Shown: positions 26,619 through 35,416, numbered from the stretch's first letter. The stretch is 41,531 nt of DNA from Firmicutes bacterium ADurb.Bin146 (GCA_002070475.1 MWDI01000051.1:1-41531), one strand, 5' to 3'. Made by a program: numbers and translations. The notes: a model not told the origin generated them from the sequence alone.

Positions 26619-26621
26619 TTC

Positions 26622-27716
26622 ATGGATTTTTACACTGTTGATTACTTGAAAAAAGATAAAACCGATTCTGAATGCATAAATGAGTGTATGCAACAAGCAA
26701 TTAAAAATTCCGAACATAAAAGGATAATATTTAACAGACGCGACTGGCACATAGATGAGGCGATTCTTCTGTACGACGATATGGAGATTATAGTTGACGG
26801 ATGTTCTATAAAACAGAATAATTATGTTTTTGACAACATATTCAGAGGGGCGAATCATATAATAAACAATGAAGACCCGTATGGAAAACCTCTTTATGTG
26901 ACCAGATTAAAGAATGTGACCATAAAAGGATATAACAATGCGAAGTTAATTGGATGCGATATAAATAAAAAAGGATATCATACTGTTACAAAAAAAGATG
27001 AGGATATGACAGGCGATTTCTGGGGCTGGAGGACATTTACAATATGTCTATCCAACTGCGAGGATATAGAGATATCCGGACTTAACATAGAAAATACCAA
27101 ATGCTGGGCGATATCACTGGATGTATGTTCATATGGGAATATTCATGACATTAATATTGAATCGGATGTGAAGAATGGCGATGGCATTGATTTAAGAGCA
27201 GGATGCCACCATTTCCGTATATGGAATATAACCGGTAATACATCAGATGATACAGTAGCATGCACCGCACTTTTTCATAGTCAAAAACAGTTTCCATTCA
27301 AGAAATATCTTTATCCTCTGGAACCGATGATTTCCATCTTCAATGGTGATATACGTGATCTGGATATACATGATATTTCCATCTCAGACATTCATACTGG
27401 AGGCCTTTGCCACGGAGTAATATGTCTTGCTGCTGACGGATTGAAAGTATATAACATAGATATAAAGAATATAGAAGATATAGATAAAGGAAAAAGGACA
27501 TCCACAGTAATGCTGTATACAGGCTATGGTGAAAACTATTCAGATGATGACCTTCATGATATAAATATAAAAGGAGTGCATTCAAGATTTTCCCAAAATG
27601 CGGTATATATAAACACAAAAGTGAAGAATGTAACTATATCTGATCTGGTGCAGGAAAACAGAGAAGGAAGCCTTTATGAATTTGCATATCCAGAGGGTAT
27701 AACAGTTATAGAATAA
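26622..27716 (+). CDS. Right-handed beta-helix protein, GH28 polygalacturonase-like
   Basis: The 364-residue protein is made of regular short strands of the parallel beta-helix type (IKGYNNAKLIG, IEISGLNIENT and HDINIESDV are successive rungs). The region NGDGIDL (185-191) and SDD (208-210) matches the NTD/DD catalytic motifs of GH28 polygalacturonases, so acid catalysis is plausible. The later GHG and RIK motifs are not clear; a CHG at about 278 is the nearest match. No signal peptide, so a cytoplasmic exo-acting enzyme on imported oligosaccharides is likely if it is active. A strong GAGGTGAGGTG ribosome binding site precedes the ATG. Confidence 0.65.
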   Translation: MDFYTVDYLKKDKTDSECINECMQQAIKNSEHKRIIFNRRDWHIDEAILLYDDMEIIVDGCSIKQNNYVFDNIFRGANHIINNEDPYGKPLYVTRLKNVTIKGYNNAKLIGCDINKKGYHTVTKKDEDMTGDFWGWRTFTICLSNCEDIEISGLNIENTKCWAISLDVCSYGNIHDINIESDVKNGDGIDLRAGCHHFRIWNITGNTSDDTVACTALFHSQKQFPFKKYLYPLEPMISIFNGDIRDLDIHDISISDIHTGGLCHGVICLAADGLKVYNIDIKNIEDIDKGKRTSTVMLYTGYGENYSDDDLHDINIKGVHSRFSQNAVYINTKVKNVTISDLVQENREGSLYEFAYPEGITVIE

Positions 27717-27718
27717 AA

Positions 27719-29050
27719 CTAATCAACTATATATGATTCTATTGAGGGCTGGGTAATGAAAGATACCATATACCAAGGCAAATAGAGAATCCTTTTGTCT
27801 CTTTTAACATTACCGGAACATAAGACTATACCCTCTTCTATATTGTATTCCTTTACGGACATAAGATTTTCCAAAGCTTTATGTGTAGAATAATCTTTTC
27901 CTGATTTGCATTCGACTGGTAAGATATAATTACCTTTTTGAATGATAAAATCAATTTCTCCGATTTTTTTACTGTTGTAATAATATAATTTAAAACTGTT
28001 TGATACCATTAACTGTGCGATAGTGTTTTCTAGAATGCTTCCCATGTTAACTGTAGTATCTCCATTTAATATGCTAAATTGAATATTACCCAAAGATTGT
28101 GAACACAACAAGCCTGTGTCGCATAGGAATAGCTTAAATAGGTTATATTTCGTATTTAATTCAAAAGGTAAGACTGGCTGGCATATGTTATAGCATGGGA
28201 GTGATACTCCAGCATCAGTTAACCACATAAATCCGCTTTCATATCTGTGGTATTTAGCGTTTTTATTTATATCTGACATGGTAAATCTTTTATTGTTCTT
28301 ATTTAATTCTGCAGGAATGTGATCAAAAATCTGCCTGATTTTCATCTTTTCAGAATCTGAGTATTTTGTTATATCCTGTCTGTATAACTCCATTATTCTT
28401 TTTTGTATATTAATAACCTGTCCAATATCTTTTGTTTCTACGAATTTTGCTACGACAGCAGGCATACCTCCTATTATCATGTATCTTTGAAATAGTTTTT
28501 TAATTTCTTCATGAATGATATCGCTTATGTATCTTTCATTCATGAAACATTCTTTTAAATAATTTATGGTATCTTCCTGTATATTGTTAGCCCAGAGGAA
28601 TTCCTCAAAATCCATAGGATACATTTGCTGGATTTCTTCATATCCCACAGGAAGGGATGGTATTTCTTTATAGCTGACTCCAAGAAGCGAACCCGATTCT
28701 ATATAGTCAAATCTGCCGTCTTCAACAAGAAACTTTATTGCAGTTCTTGCATTTGGACATTCCTGTATTTCGTCAAGAAAAATCAGTGTTTTACCAGGGA
28801 TAAGAGCTTTTTTGACAAAGGTAGAAAGGTTTAAGATTATATCATCAGCTCTTAAACTGTCATTAAATATTTTATTTGCATTTGTATCTGTTATAAAGTT
28901 TATCTCTATGAAATTGCTATAATGGTTTTTGCCAAACTGTCTTATAGATGCAGTCTTACCAACCTGTCTTGCTCCAGTAATTAGAAGTGCTGTCTTATTA
29001 TGGTTCTGCTTCCATTTTAGTAACTCATTATCGATTTTTCTTCTTAGCAT
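27719..29050 (-). CDS. AAA ATPase with DUF4143 domain
   Basis: The 443-residue protein has Walker A GARQVGKT (26-33), Walker B TLIFLDEIQE (about 89-98), a sensor-1 stretch YIESGSLLG, and a C-terminal DUF4143 domain. In that domain, D367 in GEIDFII and E380/K382 in VECKSG form the D...ExK pattern of PD-(D/E)xK nucleases. These proteins are common and scattered in anaerobic gut and soil bacteria and archaea, often as lone genes with uneven distribution, which suggests mobility. Function is not established; a defence or mobile-element role is speculation. It converges with the GH28-like gene with two bases between stops. Confidence 0.85.
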   Translation of the reverse strand: MLRRKIDNELLKWKQNHNKTALLITGARQVGKTASIRQFGKNHYSNFIEINFITDTNANKIFNDSLRADDIILNLSTFVKKALIPGKTLIFLDEIQECPNARTAIKFLVEDGRFDYIESGSLLGVSYKEIPSLPVGYEEIQQMYPMDFEEFLWANNIQEDTINYLKECFMNERYISDIIHEEIKKLFQRYMIIGGMPAVVAKFVETKDIGQVINIQKRIMELYRQDITKYSDSEKMKIRQIFDHIPAELNKNNKRFTMSDINKNAKYHRYESGFMWLTDAGVSLPCYNICQPVLPFELNTKYNLFKLFLCDTGLLCSQSLGNIQFSILNGDTTVNMGSILENTIAQLMVSNSFKLYYYNSKKIGEIDFIIQKGNYILPVECKSGKDYSTHKALENLMSVKEYNIEEGIVLCSGNVKRDKRILYLPWYMVSFITQPSIESYIVD

Positions 29051-29092
29051 ATTACACCTCTTTACTTCTTATTTGAATTTTATCGTTATTTA

Positions 29093-29191
29093 AGGCATAA
29101 GTCAATATGATGTGTAACCTTTTTCAAGATAAAATGAGGTCAGTATGTAACCTTTTTCCGGAGTTGTAACGGTTAATATGTAACCTTTTTC
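29093..29191. repeat. Three direct repeats with exact 33-bp spacing
   Basis: The 12-base core GTAACCTTTTTC occurs at 29114-29125, 29147-29158 and 29180-29191, exactly 33 bp apart. Copies two and three share a longer match, with GGT(C/T)A(G/A)TAT directly before the core. The repeats lie between the DUF4143 gene and the metS promoter. A 33-bp period is about three helical turns, so a protein could bind all three on one face. Multiple terminal repeats are also typical of IS21-family element ends, but no istA/istB or second end is present. Confidence 0.8.
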
Positions 29192-29244
29192 TGAAATTAG
29201 ATGTGTTTGTGTACTAATCAATTATAGTAGATTTAAAGTTGCAT

Positions 29245-29273
29245 TTGACATAATCTGTACCTTGTTCTATACT
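29245..29273 (+). promoter_or_regulatory. Strong promoter of the metS T-box transcript
   Basis: A perfect TTGACA (29245-29250) and TATACT (29268-29273) are 17 bases apart. The expected start near 29280 is right at the 5' end of the T-box. Confidence 0.8.
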
Positions 29274-29280
29274 TTCTGTA

Positions 29281-29521
29281 ATAAGGGCGATGATAAGAAG
29301 AGTAATGTGACAAATGAATTTACAGAGAGCCTTAAAGCTGAGAACAGGCATTGCATATCACATGAAACAGGCCTTGGAGCCGTGAAAACCGGGAGTTCCC
29401 GTTACAGGACATAAGTATGATGATACTTTATAAGGCATATTCGGTGACGGATATGCGAAAAAGGGTGGCACCGCGATAACAATCGCCCCTGATAAAACAA
29501 CAGTTTTATGGGGGCTTTTTT
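29281..29521 (+). promoter_or_regulatory. T-box leader, methionine-type, controlling metS
   Basis: The leader has the T-box signatures in order: an AAGAAGAGTAA segment of Stem I, AGAGAGCC near 29324, a specifier region before CTTGGAGCC, and the conserved AGGGTGGCACCGCG at 29462-29475. A strong terminator follows (29485-29489 with 29511-29515, continued by a 7-bp stem) with a T-run to 29521. The likely specifier is ATG at 29363-29365, which matches methionine and the downstream gene. Uncharged tRNA-Met would bind and favour the antiterminator, raising metS expression when charging falls. The specifier placement is by spacing; the T-box call itself is firm. Confidence 0.92.
29485..29521 (+). 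terminator. Regulated terminator of the metS T-box
   Basis: A GC-rich five-pair base plus an A/T-rich seven-pair upper stem closes the AACA loop at 29499-29502 and is followed by six T residues. It competes with the antiterminator that contains the T-box bases at 29462-29475. Confidence 0.85.
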
Positions 29522-29547
29522 ATAACCTCCAGAAGGAGTGGACTAAT

Positions 29548-31530
29548 ATGAAAGAAGATATTAAAAGACCGGTATTTCCAAAAAGAGCAGTTATAACTGC
29601 AGGCATGCCATATGGAAACAAGGAACTTCATTTCGGACACATAGGAGGAATGTTTGTGCATGCGGACACCTATGCAAGGTTCTTAAGAGACAGGATAGGA
29701 GCTGAAAATGTAATATTCGTATCAGGTACAGACTGTTACGGTTCTCCAATACTGGAAAGTTTCAGGAAGCTTAAAGAAAGCGGCATGAGCAAAGATGAGA
29801 GCATAACGGAATATGTAGAATCAAATCATATTAAGCAGAAAAAGACATTGGAAGAATATGAGATAAGCCTCAATCATTTCGGAGCATCCGGTTTGTATAA
29901 AGACAAGGAAATACACAGACAGGTATCAAATGAGGTTTTTGAAACGCTGTATAAAAGCGGATATCTTTCTGTTATGTCCACACCACAGTTTTTTGATCCT
30001 AAGTTCATGATTCTGTTGAATGGAAGGCAGGTAGAAGGAAGATGCCCGTTTGAAGGATGCGGATCGGATAAAGCTTATGCAGATGAATGCGCGCTTGGGC
30101 ATCAGTATATGCCTGAAGAATTAATTGATCCTAAAAGCACTTTGTCAGGCTTGAAACCAGAGATAGTTGATGTTGAGAACTGGTATTTCAGGTTAGAGGA
30201 CTTCAGAGACAAAATGCAGGAATACACAAAAAACCTAAGGGAAAATTCTGTAACAAGGAAATTCATTATTGATGCTATTGATGAATTTTTGAAACCTCCT
30301 GTAATATATGTGCAGAGAAAACAGATTGAAGACCTTAAAGAACTGGAAAAAGCATTTCCTGAACATGAGACTATAGATGAGGAAAACAAATCTTCAATCA
30401 CATTTGTGTTTAAGAATCTGGATGACCGTGACCTTGCAAGAGATGTTTTAAATGAAAAACAGATCAGATACCGTACAGGAAAAACACTGGTTCCTTTCCG
30501 TCTTTCAGGAAATATTGAATGGGGAGTTCCTGTACCAAATAAAGACAATCTCAACGATCTTACTTTCTGGGTATGGCCGGAATCATTATGGGCACCTATA
30601 TCATTCTTAAAAGCATATCTTAAGGAAAAAGGCGCATCAGAAGTTGAATGGAAGAAGTGGTGGCAGGATGATGATTCAGCTGTTTATCAGTTCATAGGAG
30701 AAGACAATATATATTTCTACTGTATAGCTGAAATGGCTATGTTTGCAGCAATGAAACATCCGGATTTTGAAACTCTGGATATGACTAAGCTTCATCTTCC
30801 CAACATTATTGCCAACAAGCATATTCTGTTTATGGACAAAAAAGCCAGCAGCAGTTCACAGATTAAGCCTCCTATGGCAAATGATTTGCTTGCATTTTAT
30901 ACTCCTGAACAGTTAAGGATGCATTTTATAAGCCTGGGGCTTACAAGCAAGAGCAGTTCCTTTAAACCACTGGCATTGCTACCAAAAGAAGAACAGGAGG
31001 GAGTAGACCCTGCATTAAAGGAAGGCAATCTTCTTACAAACGTTTTCAACAGGCTTGTAAGGTCATGTCTGTATACGATACAGAAATACAATGACTCAAA
31101 AGTAACAGTAGCTGAAGTATCACAGGAGATAAAGGATGCTTCTGATGATGCGATACTGGAATATGAAAGACACATGTACAACAATGATATCCACAGAATC
31201 GCATATGTTCTGGACAGCTATGTAAGGATAATCAACAAGCACTGGGCTAATAACATAAGGACTGCTGAAGCAAATAATGATGAAGCATTGAGGAATCAGA
31301 TACTTACAGACTGCTTCCACGGAATAAAGACAGCGCTTCTTCTTTTACACCCTATTGCTCCGACAGGATGCGAGAAGGTAAGAGAGTATATAGGATTCTC
31401 TGAAAAACTATGGAGCTGGGATTATGCATTTGCATCTGTGGAAGAGCTTCTTGTTGATAAGGATGCTAAAACCACATTCTTGGAACCAAAGGAAGACTTT
31501 TTCAGAAAACACGAAAGCCAGTTTGAGTAA
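29548..31530 (+). CDS. metS: Methionyl-tRNA synthetase, divergent, with an insertion
   Basis: MetRS charges tRNA-Met. The 660-residue protein has the HIGH motif as HFGH (28-31), a modified zinc knuckle C166-P-x3-C171-x9-C181-x2-GH185, and the NWYFRL segment (211-216). It keeps GVPVP (326-330) and an anticodon-binding helical domain (about 490-650). Two features are unusual. A stretch of about 70 residues (250-317) lies between the NWYFRL helix and GVPVP, where typical MetRS is continuous. The KMSKS loop reads KKASSSSQ (431-438), lacking the second lysine. The dimerisation tail of long MetRS is absent. GAAGGAG precedes the ATG, and the T-box with an ATG specifier supports the assignment. Confidence 0.88.
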   Translation: MKEDIKRPVFPKRAVITAGMPYGNKELHFGHIGGMFVHADTYARFLRDRIGAENVIFVSGTDCYGSPILESFRKLKESGMSKDESITEYVESNHIKQKKTLEEYEISLNHFGASGLYKDKEIHRQVSNEVFETLYKSGYLSVMSTPQFFDPKFMILLNGRQVEGRCPFEGCGSDKAYADECALGHQYMPEELIDPKSTLSGLKPEIVDVENWYFRLEDFRDKMQEYTKNLRENSVTRKFIIDAIDEFLKPPVIYVQRKQIEDLKELEKAFPEHETIDEENKSSITFVFKNLDDRDLARDVLNEKQIRYRTGKTLVPFRLSGNIEWGVPVPNKDNLNDLTFWVWPESLWAPISFLKAYLKEKGASEVEWKKWWQDDDSAVYQFIGEDNIYFYCIAEMAMFAAMKHPDFETLDMTKLHLPNIIANKHILFMDKKASSSSQIKPPMANDLLAFYTPEQLRMHFISLGLTSKSSSFKPLALLPKEEQEGVDPALKEGNLLTNVFNRLVRSCLYTIQKYNDSKVTVAEVSQEIKDASDDAILEYERHMYNNDIHRIAYVLDSYVRIINKHWANNIRTAEANNDEALRNQILTDCFHGIKTALLLLHPIAPTGCEKVREYIGFSEKLWSWDYAFASVEELLVDKDAKTTFLEPKEDFFRKHESQFE

Positions 31531-31592
31531 TAGTAAAGTTCAGGGAACCTTTAATCACTAATATGTGTCTAAAAAAGGAAAGGATGCAGACC

Positions 31593-32042
31593 ATGAAACG
31601 GATTACAGCATTACTCCTTTTAATATCGGTTCTTGTAATAGTTCTTACCGGATGCAGGATAACACTGCAGCTTGGCATAAGCCCGTTTGATGCGGATATT
31701 CAGGAGAACAGAGTAACAATAGCCATTAAGGAAACAGGTATTTCCACATCGACCGAAAGGATTACTCTGGTTATAAAGAATGCATTAGGTGTGGATATAT
31801 ATTTCGGACATGAACCGCACCTTGAAAAGCTGATTGACGACCAATGGTATGTAGTGCCTCTGAATGACAAAGCAGTATGGACCGAAGAAATGGTTGTTTT
31901 GGAAGGAAGGGGAATGATAGAGGAAAGTTTCTATTTAACCTTCTATGATGATTTGTCAAAAGGAGAGTATAGGGTTATAAAGAACTTCTATATGGATGAC
32001 GGGTCTAAAATTATGGCATCAGTAGAATTTAATATAAATTAG
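31593..32042 (+). CDS. Small lipoprotein with an immunoglobulin-like domain
   Basis: The 149-residue protein has a lipoprotein signal peptide (MKRIT then a hydrophobic run) ending in the lipobox LTGC at C21. The mature part (about 45-149) is one beta sandwich with the pattern of bacterial Ig-like Big_14 domains, including ITLVIKNALGVDIYFG and GEYRVIKNF. The start is set at 31593, where GGAAAGG lies about nine bases upstream; two earlier in-frame ATGs are poorly placed. It follows metS by about 60 bases and could be on the same transcript. Function unknown; a surface or cell-wall role is likely. Confidence 0.7.
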   Translation: MKRITALLLLISVLVIVLTGCRITLQLGISPFDADIQENRVTIAIKETGISTSTERITLVIKNALGVDIYFGHEPHLEKLIDDQWYVVPLNDKAVWTEEMVVLEGRGMIEESFYLTFYDDLSKGEYRVIKNFYMDDGSKIMASVEFNIN

Positions 32043-32093
32043 CTGAAAGCAAGACAAAAGATGACCATAATAAAGCACAAAAGATATAAATGA

Positions 32094-32119
32094 GGGGTTA
32101 CTGAGTAGCCCCTTTTTTT
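32094..32119 (+). terminator. Terminator after the lipoprotein gene
   Basis: A 7-bp stem (32094-32100 with 32106-32112, one G-U pair) with a CTGAG loop is followed by seven T residues. It ends the metS-lipoprotein transcript. Confidence 0.85.
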
Positions 32120-32197
32120 AAATATTTGTTTTGAATGTGTCTATCTGGTTTATTATATATATACATTATATATATAAAAATTCAGATGTTACACAGT

Positions 32198-34135
32198 TTA
32201 GAACAAAGCAGAGCCTCCTGTAACTATCCAGCAAGCCAGTGATGCTACAGTAAATGCGCTTACATATACATGGCCTGTCTTCTTGTTAATGAATGTACAT
32301 AAGAAGCTGAACACTATTACCTGTGGTATAAACAGAATCATTAATGACATGAAAGGCCCGCCGAACGTGGAGCTGAATAACAGGTCCGCACCAGGGCCTA
32401 TTTCCAGGAAGAATGGTATATATTCTATAAGTACTATTAGGAAAACTCCGCCTATCATTACAAAAGCATTCTTTAACCAGCATGTTAATAATGAGCTTAT
32501 GGAATTCTCTGATGCTCTGGTTTGTCTCATATGTCCGAATATCTTTGCATTGTTTAAAAGGAAAAACAACGCGAAGATTGGGATATAGACAAGGAACTGA
32601 AGGAATCTTTCCAATGTAAATACTTTAAAGAAAGGCCATATAAATCTGAAATCCAACAGGAAAAGTGAATGGGTAATGGTAACCAGAAGATACATAAAGC
32701 CGACCATAATTAATGTAACCAGTGCTGATTTTCCAAGTAATGACCAGGACAACTTGTCCGGTTTATTCTCATATCCCAGTCCGAGATCATAATAGTCCAA
32801 AGGGCTTCCAAGCTTGTGTGACTTTTTCCAGGTGCTGTTAAGCGTAATGACCATTACAATTATCAGGAAAAGGTACCATCCGACAAAACCATTTCCAACT
32901 GTCATTTTAAAGATATTTTCAGGTAAAGGAAGCAGGCCATGGCCTAACTGGGTCATGAACGGATATGAAAGACCTGCTATAAGCACGGTTATAACTGCAC
33001 CTTTCCACCACTGCTTGGTATTCTTTACTTTCGAAGGCCTATCTGGCAGACTCTGGGCAACAGATTTAAAGAAAGGTATCTGTAATATGAGAAGCATTAA
33101 CGGAAGCATTGAGAACACTGCACACAACATTGCAACTAAAACCAGTACTTCCTTTATCATATATACCTGGTTATTTGAATCTATAGTATTTGTTATCCCG
33201 AAAGCTTTTGTAAACCAGTCCATTGAAGCGGCCATACCGTTTTTATTATGAGTTACAAGCCTGTGGTTGGTAATCAGAAGCTCCATTCTTCTAGCGGTCC
33301 CATCGTCAAATGAGCCATATGTCGTATTCCACTCAACAGGATTATCCTGCAACGCAAATGTATTGTATCTTAAAGGAGTCTTTTCTAGACCTGCAACTAT
33401 GTTCTGGTAATCACGAAAATAATTGAATTCATCATACTTTGCCTGTAGCATAAGCACATTATTGAATTGTATGGAATCGTCAAAATATTTAGTGTCTGCT
33501 ACTTCCCCACACTGTATGACTATGCATTTATGGTCAGGGTTATCAGCAGCTACCGTCCAGGAGGACCAGGTACCCATGGAATGACCGGTTATACCCAGAT
33601 TTTCCACATCAACAAAATCCATCTGCTTTAGCATTTCATAAGCCAGACTTCCACCCATTGAGCTGTCTTTCAACCCATTGCTGTATTGCTCATCATGGAA
33701 ATCCAAATTGGAAAAATTCATCATTACAAGATATCTTTCTGGTCCTGAAATAGTCTTTTCCATATTTGGGAATTTATACTGTGTATATCCTCTTTCCCGA
33801 AGGCCTATACTTGTGCTGCCATGTCCATATTCGTCAATAGATAATGCTACAATTCCTCTTCTTGCAAGTTCAATGGAATATGCGGCATTAGTTTCCTTAT
33901 CATTCTGATATCCATGCATGAGAAGTACTGCCGGGGCCTTGTTATCCTTTGTCGCACTGACCGGCTTATACAGTTTGTATGTCAGAATCTCTCCATTTCC
34001 GGCATCAAAATAGAATTCTGTAACTTCAACTTTGTTGAAATCCCTCTGTATAAGGTCAGCGAATATCATGCAAACAAAAAGTATGACAAGCATTACGCTT
34101 AACCAGATTAAAGGTTTTGAAATATTCTTTCTCAT
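32198..34135 (-). CDS. Alpha/beta hydrolase fused to a polytopic membrane domain
   Basis: The 645-residue protein has one N-terminal membrane helix (about 9-27), an alpha/beta hydrolase domain (about 35-312) and a C-terminal region of about eight or nine membrane helices (about 325-640). The nucleophile is probably S186 in GHSMG, with D235 in AKYDEF and H291 or H296 as candidates for the rest of the triad. The oxyanion stretch LLMHGYQ (71-77) is typical of the dienelactone-hydrolase/acetyl-esterase group. The catalytic domain should lie outside the membrane. Substrate unknown; a lipid, acyl group or surface polymer is possible. It is divergent from nothing nearby and probably monocistronic. 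Confidence 0.75.
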   Translation of the reverse strand: MRKNISKPLIWLSVMLVILFVCMIFADLIQRDFNKVEVTEFYFDAGNGEILTYKLYKPVSATKDNKAPAVLLMHGYQNDKETNAAYSIELARRGIVALSIDEYGHGSTSIGLRERGYTQYKFPNMEKTISGPERYLVMMNFSNLDFHDEQYSNGLKDSSMGGSLAYEMLKQMDFVDVENLGITGHSMGTWSSWTVAADNPDHKCIVIQCGEVADTKYFDDSIQFNNVLMLQAKYDEFNYFRDYQNIVAGLEKTPLRYNTFALQDNPVEWNTTYGSFDDGTARRMELLITNHRLVTHNKNGMAASMDWFTKAFGITNTIDSNNQVYMIKEVLVLVAMLCAVFSMLPLMLLILQIPFFKSVAQSLPDRPSKVKNTKQWWKGAVITVLIAGLSYPFMTQLGHGLLPLPENIFKMTVGNGFVGWYLFLIIVMVITLNSTWKKSHKLGSPLDYYDLGLGYENKPDKLSWSLLGKSALVTLIMVGFMYLLVTITHSLFLLDFRFIWPFFKVFTLERFLQFLVYIPIFALFFLLNNAKIFGHMRQTRASENSISSLLTCWLKNAFVMIGGVFLIVLIEYIPFFLEIGPGADLLFSSTFGGPFMSLMILFIPQVIVFSFLCTFINKKTGHVYVSAFTVASLACWIVTGGSALF

Positions 34136-34271
34136 AAAACTACCCCTCTTTCAAAATTTATGATTAGCAGAAATTGCCTGCTGCTGTTACTGATTATTAG
34201 TATTTCTATATCTTGTACTTAATATTATCACTTTTTAAAGATAGCAACAAGAGGGCTTGTTTGTGCCATTC

Positions 34272-35393
34272 TTATACCATATGAGTAAAACAGGCTCTAT
34301 ATTCCAAAGGTGTCTTTTTTTCATAATCCTGAAAGACTTTAGTAAAATGGCTGTTTGAGCAGAAAGAGAGTTTCTCGGAAATTTCTCCGATAGAGATGTT
34401 TGTTGTCGTGAGCATCAGTTTCGCATTATATAGTTTAAGCTTAATTATGTAGTCCTTAATAGGTTCTCCGACCTCATTTTTAAATATTCTGGACAAATGG
34501 TCTGCACTATACCCAATCTTTTTAGCAACATACTCTAAACTAAGCTTATCAAATACATGCTCTTCTATGTATGTGCAACAGTTTTGAACAGGTAAAGAAT
34601 ATACTTTCTGACCTCTTATGTGCCTTATCAGCCTAATAAGGTGGTATATCATGGTGTTGCTCAACTGCGCAATTTCCTGTCCGTCTTCAGATTTTAAAAT
34701 TTGTGGAACATATTGGTTATATAGTGAGCTAACAGAGTTTTTGGTCAGACCGCTTTCTATTGCAGCCTGACAGCATAAATCAATAGACAGTACAGCCAAT
34801 TCTTTTGCACTTCCTATAGTCACTATTCCAAGCTTGAGCAAGGAACTACGGTCTGATAAGACACTGAACATCAAATCCTTGTAATTCAAATCTCCATTAC
34901 GGACCTTATTCTGAAGCTGTGAAAGGATATGTGTGCTGAAAGAAGTATTATCAGGTTCTGAATCGGCATATATTGATATGTTTTTATTTGTGTCATTTAC
35001 AGCTAAATGCATCATTGATGTATATCTGCTGAATTCATCGGCATTTACTATCGGAAGGCTGTTTTCGCTTTTTGTTAAAGAATCAGAGCTATCAGTCCAT
35101 ATTTTCAACTGGACAGGTCCTAAAACATAGTAAACACAGTTCTCATCTTTCATTTCATCCGCTGTTATCGCCCAGGCAATATTGTTCCTATTGATAATTA
35201 CAGCTGGCAGTTCATTACTCAATGAGAGTTCACTAATCTGTTTTTTGTTATTCGTAAAAAGGTTTATATAGGAATCAGCTTCAGGACAGTTAGTCCAGAT
35301 CAGATCGAGGTCTTTGTTATAGCACCAGCTCCAGATGGACTGGCAGGATAAAAAAAGTTTATTTAGGAATTCTATCTTTTCATGCTTCAACAT
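34272..35393 (-). CDS. AraC-family transcriptional regulator
   Basis: The 373-residue protein ends in an AraC-type double helix-turn-helix (about 275-370). The first recognition region is LSLEYVAKKIGYSADHLSRIFKN; the second is ISIGEISEKLSFCSNSHFTKVFQ, with the typical PLEYR close. The first 250 residues form an unassigned sensor domain with no membrane helix, which resembles the helical and PAS-like sensor regions of clostridial AraC regulators. The gene is divergent from the propeller-symporter pair, the standard arrangement for a sugar regulator and its target, so it probably activates those genes. The ligand is unknown. Confidence 0.88.
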   Translation of the reverse strand: MLKHEKIEFLNKLFLSCQSIWSWCYNKDLDLIWTNCPEADSYINLFTNNKKQISELSLSNELPAVIINRNNIAWAITADEMKDENCVYYVLGPVQLKIWTDSSDSLTKSENSLPIVNADEFSRYTSMMHLAVNDTNKNISIYADSEPDNTSFSTHILSQLQNKVRNGDLNYKDLMFSVLSDRSSLLKLGIVTIGSAKELAVLSIDLCCQAAIESGLTKNSVSSLYNQYVPQILKSEDGQEIAQLSNTMIYHLIRLIRHIRGQKVYSLPVQNCCTYIEEHVFDKLSLEYVAKKIGYSADHLSRIFKNEVGEPIKDYIIKLKLYNAKLMLTTTNISIGEISEKLSFCSNSHFTKVFQDYEKKTPLEYRACFTHMV

Positions 35394-35416
35394 TTCATCT
35401 ACCTATAGTATAATAT

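Noticed and set aside
29093..29191. CRISPR array
   Set aside because: Only three 12-base cores, with partly related 21-base intervals and no cas genes; repeats are too short.
30102..30554. A 150-codon minus-strand frame inside metS
   Set aside because: It lies across the MetRS insertion, so I considered it separately. It has high serine and phenylalanine content typical of antisense frames, and no start signal.
32814..33251. A 145-codon plus-strand frame inside the membrane hydrolase gene
   Set aside because: It is antisense to coding sequence for membrane helices, with no start signal or family features.
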